Shown here: positions 18,626 to 27,847 of the stretch, in pieces | Position numbering within the stretch: the first letter of the stretch is position 1 | How the letters are laid out: each line of letters starts with the position of its first letter | Assembly: GCF_003977605.1 (NCBI RefSeq) | Contig: NZ_RYYU01000001.1 | Span: forward strand, 437,175-501,174 | Origin: Prevotella koreensis | Lineage (GTDB): Bacteria; Bacteroidota; Bacteroidia; Bacteroidales; Bacteroidaceae | Length of the DNA stretch: 64,000 nt | Reading direction: 5' to 3' | Made by a program: the position numbers and the translations under genes | Notes under the pieces: model-generated | Seen by the model: only the letters and a program-made list of their open reading frames with translations | Databases searched by the model: none | Told to the model about the DNA's origin: nothing

Positions 18626-18698
18626 TATAGCCAATCATCAATGGCGAGCATCTTAATAATCGGAATACTAAAAAAATACGAAATTTCGTTATAGAAAT

Positions 18699-18729
18699 TT
18701 TGTTATATTATAAAAAAATGCTACTTTTG
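18699..18729 (+). promoter_or_regulatory. -33/-7 promoter of the coiled-coil/zapA/rny cluster
   Basis: TTTG at 18699-18702, 19 bases, then TACTTTTG at 18722-18729. The leader to the ATG at 18747 would be about 15 bases. Confidence 0.7.
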
Positions 18730-18746
18730 TCGAAAATTGTAGGTGC

Positions 18747-19046
18747 ATGGCTGCAAATGAGAAAACTATAACGCTCTTCACAACGCGCGTAAGGCAGATG
18801 ATACTCCGCTTCAATCAACTGAAAAAGGAGAATGAAGAGTTGTATGCTATGGTGGATGAGCGAGATACCTTGATAAAAAAGTTGGAATCTCAGAACCAGC
18901 AAGCACAGCGTGACTACAATTCGCTCAAGATGGCAAAAATGCTTGAAGTAACAGATGGTGACCTTGAAGGTGCCAAGAAGCGCGTGGCCGGTCTCATAAG
19001 AGACGTGAACAAATGCATCACGTTGCTCAGTGGTACGGAGGAATGA
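18747..19046 (+). CDS. Small coiled-coil protein upstream of zapA, probably division-related
   Basis: 99 residues. Residues 15-65 form a likely coiled coil (QLKKENEELYAMVDERDTL, KKLESQNQQAQRDYNSLKMA). The remainder, GAKKRVAGLIRDVNKCI, is a short amphipathic helix. In Bacteroidales a small coiled-coil gene commonly sits directly before zapA, so a role with the FtsZ ring is a reasonable inference from position, not from a catalytic motif. It ends 17 bases before the zapA start and should be in the same transcript. Confidence 0.75.
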   Translation: MAANEKTITLFTTRVRQMILRFNQLKKENEELYAMVDERDTLIKKLESQNQQAQRDYNSLKMAKMLEVTDGDLEGAKKRVAGLIRDVNKCITLLSGTEE

Positions 19047-19063
19047 CCCTAATACCGAGGCAA

Positions 19064-19357
19064 ATGGCAGAAGACAATAACAAATTACACATAAGATTGC
19101 ATGTTTACGATATGGAACTTCCCGTGACCATTGTACGCGAGGAAGAGGAGTTTTATCGTAATGCCGCAAAACTTATTACGGAGACAGTAAACAATTACGC
19201 ACAGGTTTTCAAAGGGCGCAAAAGCGACAAGGAACTACTTTATATGGCCTTGATAGACATCGCATTGCGATACGTGAAAAACAAAGACCGTAATGATACT
19301 TCTCCTTACGATGATATTCTCGCCAAGATAACTTCGGAAATAGAGGAGGTTCTGTGA
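19064..19357 (+). CDS. zapA: Cell division protein ZapA
   Basis: 97 residues from the ATG at 19064 (MAEDNNKLHIRLHVYDMELP). ZapA binds FtsZ and promotes bundling of the division ring. The family pattern is present: a basic beta-rich start, YRNAAKLITETVNNYAQVF around residues 32-50 and a C-terminal coiled-coil helix (ELLYMALIDIALRYV). A longer upstream reading overlaps the preceding gene and is not needed. Position between the coiled-coil gene and RNase Y matches Bacteroidales genomes. Confidence 0.85.
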   Translation: MAEDNNKLHIRLHVYDMELPVTIVREEEEFYRNAAKLITETVNNYAQVFKGRKSDKELLYMALIDIALRYVKNKDRNDTSPYDDILAKITSEIEEVL

Positions 19358-19410
19358 TAATAAAGAGAAATAACGAGAATATTAACATAATATAAAAAAC
19401 TTATACATTT

Positions 19411-20943
19411 ATGATTTATGCAATAATAGCCGTGGCTGCACTTTTGATAGGTGGTGTCATAGGATATTCCGTTTTCCGTTACATTGCAACGGGAAAATAT
19501 AACGAGATGTTATCTACGGCAGAAAAAGAAGCAGAGGTGCTGAAAGAGAAAAAACTGCTGGAGGTAAAGGAAACTTTCCTAAACAAGAAAAACGAACTCG
19601 AAAAAGAGGTAAGAACACGCACACAACGTATCCAACAAAGCGAGAACAAACTGAAACAAAGAGAAATCGCCCTCTCTCAAAAACAGGAAGATGTTGCAAA
19701 GCGCAGACAGGAAATAGAACAACAGCAGCAGCGCATCGAAAACGAGAAAAAAATCATTGCGGTAAAGCAAGAGGAATTGGAAAAGATGCAATTACAGGAA
19801 CGTGAGAAACTCGAAGAACTGTCAGGATTGAGTGCAGAAGAAGCAAAGACACGCCTTGTGGAAAGTCTGAAAGACGAAGCACGCACAGACGCTGCATCGT
19901 ATATCAACGAAATAATGGACGAGGCGAAACTCAACGCAAACCAACAGGCAAAGAAAATCGTTATACAGACAATACAGCGCACGGCTACCGAGACCGCAAT
20001 AGAAAACTCGGTCAGCGTATTCCATATTGATAATGATGAAGTGAAAGGTCGCATAATAGGCCGTGAGGGTCGCAATATCCGTGCCCTTGAGGCTGCCTGT
20101 GGTGTGGAAATTGTTGTTGACGATACTCCTGAAGCCATTGTAATCTCGGCCTTTGACCCTATTCGCCGTGAGATTTGCCGCCTTGCCCTGCACCAACTCG
20201 TAAGCGACGGACGTATTCATCCCGCGCGTATTGAAGAAGTTGTGGCAAAGGTAAAGAAGCAGATTGACAACGAGGTAATAGAAACCGGAAAGCGGACATC
20301 GATAGACCTTGGTATTCATGGTCTGCATCCCGAACTAATAAGGATTGTTGGAAAGATGAAATACCGCTCTTCTTACGGACAGAATCTTTTGCAACATGCC
20401 CGCGAGACGGCAAACCTTTGTGCGGTGATGGCAAGTGAACTCGGACTGAACCCCAAGAAAGCCAAACGCGCAGGATTGCTTCACGATATTGGTAAAGTGC
20501 CTGATGAGGAAAGCGAATTGCCACATGCTCTATATGGAGCGAAGATTGCAGAGAAGTACAAGGAGAAACCTGACATTTGCAATGCTATAGGTGCTCACCA
20601 CGACGAAATGGAAATGCAGACTCTGCTCGCCCCGATAGTACAGGTATGTGATGCCATAAGCGGTGCACGTCCGGGAGCACGCCGAGAGATTGTAGAGGCT
20701 TACATAAAGCGTCTTAACGACCTTGAAGCAATTGCAATGAGTTATCCGGGAGTAACAAAGACCTATGCCATACAGGCCGGTAGAGAACTTCGTGTAATTG
20801 TCGGAGCAGACAAGATGGACGACAGGGACACCGAAACACTTTCAGGAGAGATAGCAACGAAGATACAGAACGAAATGACATATCCGGGACAGGTTAAGAT
20901 AACTGTTATCCGAGAGACTCGTTCCGTTGCATACGCAAAATAG
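19411..20943 (+). CDS. rny: Ribonuclease Y
   Basis: 510 residues. Membrane-anchored endoribonuclease that starts mRNA decay. An N-terminal membrane helix ([18 protein letters not shown]) leads to a Glu/Lys/Gln coiled coil over residues about 35-190, a KH domain with [13 protein letters not shown] near 215, and an HD domain with [12 protein letters not shown] near 350 and GAHHDEME near 390. Length and order are normal. It is the last gene of the zapA cluster. Confidence 0.95.
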   Translation: MIYAIIAVAALLIGGVIGYSVFRYIATGKYNEMLSTAEKEAEVLKEKKLLEVKETFLNKKNELEKEVRTRTQRIQQSENKLKQREIALSQKQEDVAKRRQEIEQQQQRIENEKKIIAVKQEELEKMQLQEREKLEELSGLSAEEAKTRLVESLKDEARTDAASYINEIMDEAKLNANQQAKKIVIQTIQRTATETAIENSVSVFHIDNDEVKGRIIGREGRNIRALEAACGVEIVVDDTPEAIVISAFDPIRREICRLALHQLVSDGRIHPARIEEVVAKVKKQIDNEVIETGKRTSIDLGIHGLHPELIRIVGKMKYRSSYGQNLLQHARETANLCAVMASELGLNPKKAKRAGLLHDIGKVPDEESELPHALYGAKIAEKYKEKPDICNAIGAHHDEMEMQTLLAPIVQVCDAISGARPGARREIVEAYIKRLNDLEAIAMSYPGVTKTYAIQAGRELRVIVGADKMDDRDTETLSGEIATKIQNEMTYPGQVKITVIRETRSVAYAK

Positions 20944-21018
20944 TAACAACATTAAAAGATATGGAGAATGACAACTGTGTTTTCTCTATGCCTTTATTAA
21001 TTATATAAGGTAAGTGAT

Positions 21019-21975
21019 ATGCGTGACTATAAAATGTATGAAGCCGAGGACAAGATGATAACACTCATCTCCGACAATTATCATATACTTGAGAGTTTAG
21101 GTAGATTCGGAATAAACCTTGGATTTGGCGATAAGACGGTAAAGGAGGTGTGTGAAGACCAGGATGTGGATACATACACATTCCTTGCAGTGGTTAATTT
21201 CTCTATCAACGGTTATCGAGACAGTGATGACAACGGTCGTCTTTCAGTACCGACATTGTTGCATTATCTGAAAGCATCGCATGTCTATTACCTTGACTAC
21301 CAACTTCCGACAATACGTAAAGAACTCTTTGCGGCTCTCGACGAGAATGATAACTTGGCCAGACTTATACTGAAACTATATGATTCTTATGCGCGAGAGA
21401 TAAGGACGCACATGAAATATGAGGAAGAAAACGTGTTCCCATACGTTGACAAACTGCTGAATGGAGAACCGGAAGATGGTTATGATATTGAGACTTTCTC
21501 AAAGCATCATGGGCAGACTACGCTCAAACTGCGCGAACTAAAGAACATCATTATCAAGTATCTTCCTTCTGATGCTTTGCACAACAACCAACTCATGGCC
21601 GTGCTTACAGACTTGTATAAGAGTGAAAAGTGGCTTGGTCAGCATGCAGAGATAGAGGACTATATCTTTATTCCTGCCATTCGCCGTCTCGAAAGACTGA
21701 AGAAGCAGAGTGATGTCAGCGTGAAGATTTCGAAAATGATAAGCCATAACACTGAAAATGGGGAGTCGTTAAGCGAACGCGAGCGCGAGGTTATAGTAAG
21801 TGTGGTTCAGGGAATGGCCAACAAGGAGATTGCCGACCATCTCTGCATTTCTATAAACACGGTAATAACTCATCGCCGCAACATTGCCCGTAAGTTGCAG
21901 ATACATAGTGCCGCAGGACTTACCATTTATGCCATTGTTAACAATCTCGTTGATATAAGTTCCGTGAAATTGTAA
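21019..21975 (+). CDS. Hemerythrin-domain transcriptional regulator with LuxR-type HTH
   Basis: 318 residues. The first about 60 residues resemble the short N-terminal domain of RIC/YtfE proteins (ESLGRFGINLGFGDKTVKEV). Residues about 75-230 form a hemerythrin-like four-helix domain with metal-ligand candidates in LLHYLKASH, REIRTHMKYEEENVFPY, SKHHGQT and LGQHAEIEDYIFIP. The C-terminal 65 residues are a LuxR/NarL helix-turn-helix (LSEREREVIVSVVQGMANKE, then INTVITHRRNIARKL). A diiron sensor of oxygen, NO or oxidative stress that acts directly on DNA is inferred. It ends tail-to-tail with a related regulator, sharing a terminator hairpin. Confidence 0.88.
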   Translation: MRDYKMYEAEDKMITLISDNYHILESLGRFGINLGFGDKTVKEVCEDQDVDTYTFLAVVNFSINGYRDSDDNGRLSVPTLLHYLKASHVYYLDYQLPTIRKELFAALDENDNLARLILKLYDSYAREIRTHMKYEEENVFPYVDKLLNGEPEDGYDIETFSKHHGQTTLKLRELKNIIIKYLPSDALHNNQLMAVLTDLYKSEKWLGQHAEIEDYIFIPAIRRLERLKKQSDVSVKISKMISHNTENGESLSEREREVIVSVVQGMANKEIADHLCISINTVITHRRNIARKLQIHSAAGLTIYAIVNNLVDISSVKL

Positions 21976-21997
21976 GTCTATTACGTAAAAATACAAA

Positions 21998-22039
21998 AAC
22001 CGGTCGTTGATAACAATTCCAACGACCGGTTTCTTTTTA
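21998..22039. terminator. Hairpin shared by two convergent regulator genes
   Basis: A perfect 12-bp stem (aaccggtcgttg at 21998-22009 with 22020-22031) and a T run (tctttttat) on the plus side. It ends the hemerythrin regulator and may also stop the opposite gene. Confidence 0.8.
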
Positions 22040-22073
22040 TCATAATGCAAAACATATAGTTCACGATAGGAAT

Positions 22074-22658
22074 TTATATCTTGCTGATGTCAACGTACCC
22101 ATGCATCACGGCATAGATTGTCAGTGCCGATACGCTCTTCAAGCCAAGTTTGTCCATAATATTCTTGCGGTGGGTTATTACCGTTGTAAGACCGATGTTC
22201 AGTTTGTCGGCAATTTCCTTGTTTATGAAGCCTTGCACTATGAGAGACATAACTTCCAGTTCGCGGTTTGTCAGAATCTGTCTGCTCAGGCATTCTGGGA
22301 GTTGTGGCAGGTATGCTCCTTTGGGATGCCCGCCACTGTGCATCACCAGTAAGGAACGTATCAGTTGCTTTTCAGGCACGTTTATGCAGATACATTTGAA
22401 GCCGCTCATCTGAGAGTCTTGCGATGTTGTCAGCACAATTGTCCGACGCACTTGTTCGAGAAAGAAGGCTCGATTGTCGAGAACTATATTCATCGCAACA
22501 AAAAGATGTGCAAACTGTTCCGGTTCTTGAGACTCGAATTCATCAAAAGAGTAGAAAGACTCTACTTTTACAATTGGCATCACATTTTGCAAGATATGTT
22601 TCAATCCCAATACCGATAAGGTGTTAGAGTCTATGATGGCAAGTTTTAGTCGTTCCAT
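22074..22658 (-). CDS. LuxR-family regulator with receiver-like N-terminus
   Basis: 194 residues. The first 110 (MERLKLAIIDSNTLSVLGLK) have the fold pattern of a response-regulator receiver, but the usual acidic pair and phospho-aspartate motif are not evident, so phosphorylation is doubtful. The C-terminal HTH (LTNRELEVMSLIVQGFINKE, IGLTTVITHRKNIMDKLG, then ALTIYAVMHGYVDIS) closely matches that of the neighbouring hemerythrin regulator, including the end LTIYA....VDIS. The two genes are likely duplicates of one DNA-binding domain. Targets unknown; the gene is followed by the OadB gene on the same strand 17 bases upstream of its start. Confidence 0.85.
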   Translation of the reverse strand: MERLKLAIIDSNTLSVLGLKHILQNVMPIVKVESFYSFDEFESQEPEQFAHLFVAMNIVLDNRAFFLEQVRRTIVLTTSQDSQMSGFKCICINVPEKQLIRSLLVMHSGGHPKGAYLPQLPECLSRQILTNRELEVMSLIVQGFINKEIADKLNIGLTTVITHRKNIMDKLGLKSVSALTIYAVMHGYVDISKI

Positions 22659-22675
22659 ATTTCAGATATTATTTA

Positions 22676-23833
22676 TCATTTAAGGAAACCGAGCAATGCA
22701 CCTGCAGCCACGGCAGAGCCAATAACTCCGGCCACGTTAGGTCCCATTGCATGCATTAGCAAGAAATTGTGACGATCGTATTCCAGTCCGACGTTGTTAG
22801 AGATACGTGCCGACATGGGAACGGCCGACACTCCAGCGTTTCCAATGAGCGGGTTTATCTTCTTGTCCTTTGGCAGGAACAGGTTCATCAGTTTTACAAA
22901 GCCTACACCGCTTGCCGTAGCAACAATGAAAGCACAGGCACCGATAAAGAATATGAAAATGGTGTTCATCGTCAGGAACTCGCTTGCCTGAGTGGAGCAG
23001 CCGACTGTAAGACCGAGCAGCATCACAACTATGTCGTTGAGTGCCGAACCTGCGGTCTTTGCAAGACGTGTGGTCTTTCCCGACTCTTTCAGCAGGTTGC
23101 CGAAGAACAGCATGCCGAGCAACGGAAGTCCGGATGGCACGATGAAGGTCGTCAGAAGCAATCCGATGATAGGGAAGAGTATGCGCTCTGTCTGTGATAC
23201 TTGGCGTGGTGACTTCATACGAATCAGTCGTTCCTTCTTGGTTGTCATGACCTTCATTATGAAAGGCTGTATGACAGGCACCAATGCCATGTATGAATAG
23301 GCGCACACAGCGATTGCTCCCATAAGGTTAGGAGCGGTTTTTGACGAGAGGAAAATGGCGGTAGGCCCGTCGGCACCACCGATAATTGCTATACCTGCCG
23401 CCTGATTAGGTTCGAATCCAAGTGCCAAGGCAGTCATGTATGCACCGAAGATACCAAACTGTGCAGCGGCACCGATAAGTATGAGTTTTGGGTTTGCTAT
23501 GAGCGAAGAGAAGTCGGTCATTGCTCCTATGCCAAGGAATACAAGTGGCGGATACCAGCCATTGCGCACTCCTTGATAGAAAATGTTCAGCACCGAGTTG
23601 TCTTCATACAATCCTATTTCCAGTCCGGCATCCGCACGGAAAGGTATGTTTCCGAGTATTATGCCGAGTCCGATGGGCACCAATAGCAGTGGTTCGAAGT
23701 CTTTCTTTATGGCAAGCCAGATGAAGAAAGCGCCCACGGCAATCATAATGAGGTTGGGTATCGTGGTATTGGCAAAGCCGGTGTACGATAGGAACTCATT
23801 GAAGTTGCTTATTATGAAATCTGTAAATCCCAT
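22676..23833 (-). CDS. oadB: Sodium-pumping decarboxylase beta subunit (OadB/MmdB family)
   Basis: 385 residues, very hydrophobic, at least ten membrane segments. Couples decarboxylation of carboxybiotin to Na+ export. Family signatures are visible: GIGAMTDFSSLIANPKLILIG near residue 105, the IIGGADGPTAIFLSSK stretch near 155, and NAGVSAVPMSARISNNVG near 340. In Bacteroidales this belongs to methylmalonyl-CoA decarboxylase of the succinate-propionate route. Biotin carrier and gamma-like genes lie directly upstream on the same strand. Confidence 0.93.
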   Translation of the reverse strand: MGFTDFIISNFNEFLSYTGFANTTIPNLIMIAVGAFFIWLAIKKDFEPLLLVPIGLGIILGNIPFRADAGLEIGLYEDNSVLNIFYQGVRNGWYPPLVFLGIGAMTDFSSLIANPKLILIGAAAQFGIFGAYMTALALGFEPNQAAGIAIIGGADGPTAIFLSSKTAPNLMGAIAVCAYSYMALVPVIQPFIMKVMTTKKERLIRMKSPRQVSQTERILFPIIGLLLTTFIVPSGLPLLGMLFFGNLLKESGKTTRLAKTAGSALNDIVVMLLGLTVGCSTQASEFLTMNTIFIFFIGACAFIVATASGVGFVKLMNLFLPKDKKINPLIGNAGVSAVPMSARISNNVGLEYDRHNFLLMHAMGPNVAGVIGSAVAAGALLGFLK

Positions 23834-23851
23834 TTCTTACTTCTGTTTTAT

Positions 23852-24301
23852 TTAACCGATGGTAACGAGCGGTTTACCTTCCATCACGGTGTCGCCGTCG
23901 CTTACATGTATTTCGGTTATCGTACCATTGGTCTCTGCCTCAATGTTGTTCTGCATCTTCATTGCTTCGAGAACTACTACAGTGTCACCCTCTTTCACTG
24001 CTTGTCCTACGGTGACTTTCACTTCGGTTATCGTTCCGGGCAGCGGTGCAGTCACTTTCATCCCTTTGCTTGCCGGTTTGCTTTCCTGCTTAGGTTCCGG
24101 AGTCTGCTTTCTTGTTACTGTCGCGGGCTTACTTTCTTTCTGCGTTACCTCTTTATTTGGTTTGCTGTGAGTCTTTATGGTCTCCGGCATTTCTATTTCA
24201 AACTGTTTTCCGTTTACTGAAACGTATGCTATGTTGTTTTCAATATCCTGTATTTCTACGTTGTATTCTATCCCGTTTACTTTATATTGATAGTTGCCCA
24301 T
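23852..24301 (-). CDS. Biotin carrier protein of the sodium-pump decarboxylase
   Basis: 149 residues. The N-terminal 40 residues form a small domain (YKVNGIEYNVEI), then a Pro/Lys/Thr/Glu linker (residues 44-80), then a biotinyl domain from residue 81 with the biotinylation motif EAMKMQN; Lys115 is the expected biotin site. The linker lets the domain move between carboxyltransferase and the OadB channel. It sits between the gamma-like and beta genes, 18 bases before oadB. Confidence 0.93.
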   Translation of the reverse strand: MGNYQYKVNGIEYNVEIQDIENNIAYVSVNGKQFEIEMPETIKTHSKPNKEVTQKESKPATVTRKQTPEPKQESKPASKGMKVTAPLPGTITEVKVTVGQAVKEGDTVVVLEAMKMQNNIEAETNGTITEIHVSDGDTVMEGKPLVTIG

Positions 24302-24344
24302 AATGATTTCTGTTTATTGTTTATATTTGGTTTTATGTTTTTTA

Positions 24345-25301
24345 TCAAAGATTATTGAATGAATTGTGCCACCTTGTTTCATGCGGCGTTATTGTTATGA
24401 CATCAGACTCTTCGTCGTGTATGTCATCTTGATACTGCTTTAGAGCCATTGCTATAACCGCTGTGTATGTTGCCAATTCTTCGTTTATGGCGAGTGTGGC
24501 CACTGCGATAGCAACATCGTCTGCTGTTTCGTTATCGTTTCTGTCGGATTTCTTCTCGACGATTTTCGGATATTTGCTGATTTTCTCTCTCTCTTTCTTC
24601 TCTTTCTTTGATGCAATGATGTATTTTCCGAAAAGTGTGAAGAAGACGTATAACAATATAAGGCACGAAAAAACGATACCCATTGACAGTACGGTGATAC
24701 CGATTCCGTGTGGGTCGTCTCGTTTTAGTCGTGCAATTTTCGACTCATTAATCTCGATGTAGTTGCCTATTCCGGGCGTAACAGCCTCTGCCGGCTTTAT
24801 GTCCCACTGTCTTGAACCGTCTTTTGTTCTTGCGTAAGACTTGTTTTCTCCGAGTGCCGGTACCGATATTGAGTCTATAAGGTCTATGCCGTTGCCATCG
24901 TAGAGAGCCACCCATGTAGGTTCACCGGGAGTTACTCTTACACTGAAGTGCAGTTTTCCGGCCGTAGGACTGGAGTTTAAGAACAGTATGAGGTGTTGCT
25001 GCCCGGCCATCTGTGTCCTTTCTTCCTCACCGGGAATAGGGCTCATCAGTTTTATTCGTTCGGGCGCAGATAGGTTTTCGTCGAGTACTTTCCTGTTTGT
25101 GGTGATGAACATACCCCGCACGTTGTATGTGGAATACGAAGAGTTGGCAAGTTCTAACCACGGAAGATGTCGCCCGACATCATCTTGCAAACTGGCAGTA
25201 TTGTTTGTCAGCACTTCGTTTATCTTGATGTTCTTGGCTCCTTGGGCAAACATCACGATGCCGGTAAACAATACTGCCAGTGTTAGAATCAGTTTTTTCA
25301 T
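24345..25301 (-). CDS. OadG-type gamma subunit with an extra exported lamin-tail-like domain
   Basis: 318 residues, much longer than the usual OadG of about 80-120. A signal peptide (LILTLAVLFTGIVMFAQG) leads to a domain over residues about 22-190 with the lamin-tail-domain pattern: KINEVLTNN, PWLELANSSYSTYNVRGMFIT, and DGNGIDLIDSISVP. Then ESKIARLKRDDPHGIGITVLSMGIVFSCLILLYVFF is the single membrane helix typical of OadG, followed by a Lys/Glu-rich cytoplasmic part. The exported part would face the periplasm beside the pump. Its neighbours are the biotin carrier and oadB. The carboxyltransferase alpha subunit is not adjacent. Confidence 0.82.
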   Translation of the reverse strand: MKKLILTLAVLFTGIVMFAQGAKNIKINEVLTNNTASLQDDVGRHLPWLELANSSYSTYNVRGMFITTNRKVLDENLSAPERIKLMSPIPGEEERTQMAGQQHLILFLNSSPTAGKLHFSVRVTPGEPTWVALYDGNGIDLIDSISVPALGENKSYARTKDGSRQWDIKPAEAVTPGIGNYIEINESKIARLKRDDPHGIGITVLSMGIVFSCLILLYVFFTLFGKYIIASKKEKKEREKISKYPKIVEKKSDRNDNETADDVAIAVATLAINEELATYTAVIAMALKQYQDDIHDEESDVITITPHETRWHNSFNNL

Positions 25302-25367
25302 TGTATAATTATTATATCAGTTTTGTTTGTTGCTTATCAAACGTGATTCTTTCCTACGGCTTTTAAG

Positions 25368-25401
25368 CTTGTATGCTGTGTCAAACGCCACAGCATACAA
25401 G
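25368..25401 (-). terminator. Hairpin at the end of the AspT-like gene
   Basis: A 13-bp perfect stem, cttgtatgctgtg at 25368-25380 with 25389-25401, overlapping the last codons of the transporter gene. There is no T run, so it may only attenuate transcription into the OadG gene. Confidence 0.4.
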
Positions 25402-27069
25402 AATAATAGTTTGAGCCATAAAAATCCTAAGGAACATACTGAGCGGATATACTGTCGAATAACCCACCGCAGGTGCTTCTTTCGAGCATGACGAATTGGC
25501 GTATGCAAGTGCGGGAGGGTCGGTATAAGTTCCGGCTATCATACCCATTATAGTGAAATAATTAAGTTTCAAACGGAGGCGTGCCAAGGGTCCGACGATA
25601 AGAATTGGTATCACGGTTATGAGGAATCCCGTCAGAACATATAGCATACCATCGCCCTCTGTTACCGTATTCCAGAATCCGGCACCTGCTTTTATACCCA
25701 CACTTGCAAGGAATAGCACGAGTCCTATTTCTCGAAGCATCATGTTTGCAGATGTTGTAGTGTATGTAACGAGGTGTATTTTGTACCCATATCTGCCAAT
25801 CAGTATGGCGATGATAAGCGGACCGCCTGCGATACCGATTTTCAATGGTACCACCATACCGGGAATTGCTATCGGAAGAGAACCGAACAAGATTCCTATT
25901 ATTATTCCGATGAATATTGTTGCGATGTTAGGAGCCTCAAGACGGCGTATCGAGTTGCCCATCATATCTGCTACGCGGTTTACCGAATCTTCCGGACCAA
26001 CCACCATTATGCGGTCGCCAACCTGTAGTGGCAGCGATGCACTGGCAAATATGTCCATGCCTTGCCGCGTTACCCTGGTAACGTTTACGCCATGAACTCT
26101 CGATAGTTGCAGGTCGATGAGAGTCTTTCCGTTAATGCTCGGACGCGTAATGAGAATCCTCTTGCTCACCAACGGCATGTCTTGTTTCTCCCATTCCACG
26201 TTTATCTTTGGTCCTATAAAGGCTGTTATTCCCTCTGTGTCAGCCTCTGTGCATACCACGAACAACTGGTCGTTGATATGAAATATCGTGTCACGGTTAG
26301 GTATGCTTACGTGTCCGTCGTGAAGTATGCGGGTACATACGAAGTCGCGATTTAGAAAACTATGCACCTGCTTCAGGGTCTTGCCCTCAAGATAGGTATT
26401 CGTTACTTTCAGATGTAGTTGGCAAGGCTTCACATTGGCGTTGCCATTCTCTTTAAGTTCAAGGTCATTTTCTTCTTTACTGAGTTTTATCTTACATATA
26501 TATCTTATGAGAATCGTAGCACCGATAATACCAATAACACCGAGAGGATAGGCACAAGCATATCCGGATGCAATCTGCGGGGGCTTTACATTGGTGAACA
26601 CGCTGTTCAATGCTTCGTTGGCAGCACCGAGACCGGGCGTGTTGGTTACTGCACCATACAGCGTTCCAACCATCATCGGCAGGTTGGCAGAATCTGAAGT
26701 GTCGAAGAAAATGAAATAACATACGAACATCACAATCACGTTCAAAATGATTGTTATGGTTGCCATGGCGTTAAGTCGCAGTCCGGCAGAACCGAAACTT
26801 TCAAAGAAACCGGGTCCTACCTGCAAACCAATCATAAAGACGAATAGCACGAGTCCGAATTCCTGAATGAAGGTAATGGTACTTGTTGGAGCAGTGAAAC
26901 CGAAATGACCTGCAATGATTCCGGCAAAGAGAACGAAAGTTACACCAAGTGAAATGCCGCCTATTTTAATCTTGCCCAGCAAGACTCCAGCGGCAATCAC
27001 AATAGAATACAAAAGCACGATGTGTGCAACCGAGTCGGTAGTTTTAAATAAATGAATTAACCAGTCCAT
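25381..27069 (-). CDS. AspT/YidE-family putative transporter with two RCK-C domains
   Basis: 562 residues from the ATG at 27069. The longer reading from 27096 is rejected because it would begin inside the promoter. Two blocks of about five membrane helices (residues 1-190 and 370-560) flank two TrkA-C domains ([18 protein letters not shown] near 215, and [20 protein letters not shown] near 300). The second block has [17 protein letters not shown], matching [18 protein letters not shown] of the first, the internal repeat typical of aspartate:alanine exchangers and YidE proteins. Substrate not predictable. It lies upstream of the decarboxylase genes but has its own promoter. Confidence 0.88.
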   Translation of the reverse strand: MDWLIHLFKTTDSVAHIVLLYSIVIAAGVLLGKIKIGGISLGVTFVLFAGIIAGHFGFTAPTSTITFIQEFGLVLFVFMIGLQVGPGFFESFGSAGLRLNAMATITIILNVIVMFVCYFIFFDTSDSANLPMMVGTLYGAVTNTPGLGAANEALNSVFTNVKPPQIASGYACAYPLGVIGIIGATILIRYICKIKLSKEENDLELKENGNANVKPCQLHLKVTNTYLEGKTLKQVHSFLNRDFVCTRILHDGHVSIPNRDTIFHINDQLFVVCTEADTEGITAFIGPKINVEWEKQDMPLVSKRILITRPSINGKTLIDLQLSRVHGVNVTRVTRQGMDIFASASLPLQVGDRIMVVGPEDSVNRVADMMGNSIRRLEAPNIATIFIGIIIGILFGSLPIAIPGMVVPLKIGIAGGPLIIAILIGRYGYKIHLVTYTTTSANMMLREIGLVLFLASVGIKAGAGFWNTVTEGDGMLYVLTGFLITVIPILIVGPLARLRLKLNYFTIMGMIAGTYTDPPALAYANSSCSKEAPAVGYSTVYPLSMFLRIFMAQTIILVCCGV

Positions 27070-27093
27070 AAAAATGTGTGAAAAGTTTGGGTG

Positions 27094-27101
27094 CAAAGAT
27101 A
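27094..27101 (-). promoter_or_regulatory. -7 box TATCTTTG of the AspT-like gene
   Basis: Minus-strand TATCTTTGCAC matches TAnnTTTG. Transcription would start near 27090, 21 bases before the ATG at 27069, which supports that start. Confidence 0.65.
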
Positions 27102-27254
27102 CTAATAAAGTTATTCATAAAATAATTTTTATTCACTTATTTTCATGGTTTTATGCCTTTTCTCCCATTTTAATATTTCTTATGTCACGTAATGATTTGT
27201 TGTGAATATTAATTTGTGTCAATTTCGGATATTTGTTTGAATTATGGAAACGAT

Positions 27255-27282
27255 AAATGGCTATCCATGCGGACAGCCATTT
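27255..27282 (-). terminator. Hairpin after the OhrR-like gene
   Basis: aaatggctatcc at 27255-27266 pairs with ggacagccattt at 27271-27282 with one mismatch and a 4-base loop. No T run on the minus side. Otherwise 27102-27320 holds nothing I recognise. Confidence 0.5.
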
Positions 27283-27320
27283 GTTGTTATGTAAATATTC
27301 TTTGCGATGTAACGAAAAGG

Positions 27321-27770
27321 TTACTCCTTGTTATTCATTTTGTCTATAAAATCATCGAGAATGGGTATCATCGTTATCAGTTTCTCCGGTTCCAGATGGC
27401 ATGAGGTGAGGTTTTCTTTCATACAGCTCGGAATGACAGCAGCCTTTTTCTTCAGATCTTTTCCCTTTTGTGTGAGGTAAACAATCTGTTGACGCTTGTC
27501 GGTATCACTGTCATGACGAGCCACAAGCCCTTGTTTCTCCATACGTTTGATTAGTGGAGAAGTGGTATTTATGCCTAAAAGCAGTCGTTTGCCGATTTCG
27601 TTTATCGGCAGATTGTCGTTTTCCCATAACACCAGAAGAACCAAATATTGAGTATAGGTGATGCCTTGTGGTTTTAAGAACGGTTCGTAGGCCTGAACAA
27701 TCAGACGTGCTGCTGTATAAAGACGGAAGCAAAGTTGGTTCTCAAGTTTCAGTTGCTCGTTATTATTCAT
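27321..27770 (-). CDS. ohrR: MarR-family regulator of the OhrR (organic peroxide sensor) type
   Basis: 149 residues. The start ENQLCFRLYTAARLIVQAYE carries the N-terminal cysteine (Cys14) that OhrR repressors use to sense organic hydroperoxides, followed by ITYTQYLVLLVLWE. The winged helix is at residues about 60-105 (INEIGKRLLLGINTTSPLI, with DSDTDKRQQIVYLT forming the wing). OhrR proteins repress peroxidase genes until oxidised. Here the gene is downstream of a glutathione peroxidase on the same strand, separated by a hairpin. The subfamily is inferred from the Cys and surrounding motif. Confidence 0.85.
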   Translation of the reverse strand: MNNNEQLKLENQLCFRLYTAARLIVQAYEPFLKPQGITYTQYLVLLVLWENDNLPINEIGKRLLLGINTTSPLIKRMEKQGLVARHDSDTDKRQQIVYLTQKGKDLKKKAAVIPSCMKENLTSCHLEPEKLITMIPILDDFIDKMNNKE

Positions 27771-27800
27771 GTTTTGTGGTTACTGATTAAAATAATCAAA

Positions 27801-27826
27801 TCCCGATACCTTGGCAAGTATCGGGA
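27801..27826 (-). terminator. Hairpin between glutathione peroxidase and the OhrR-like gene
   Basis: tcccgatac at 27801-27809 pairs with gtatcggga at 27818-27826. The minus strand continues TTTGATTATTTT, a weak T-rich tail. It may end the peroxidase transcript or lower regulator expression. Confidence 0.55.
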
Positions 27827-27847
27827 CGTTGTGAGAATATCTGAGAA

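Noticed and set aside
25302..25380. Missing or hidden methylmalonyl-CoA decarboxylase alpha gene
   Set aside because: The gap between the OadG-like gene and the transporter is too short; the alpha subunit must be elsewhere.
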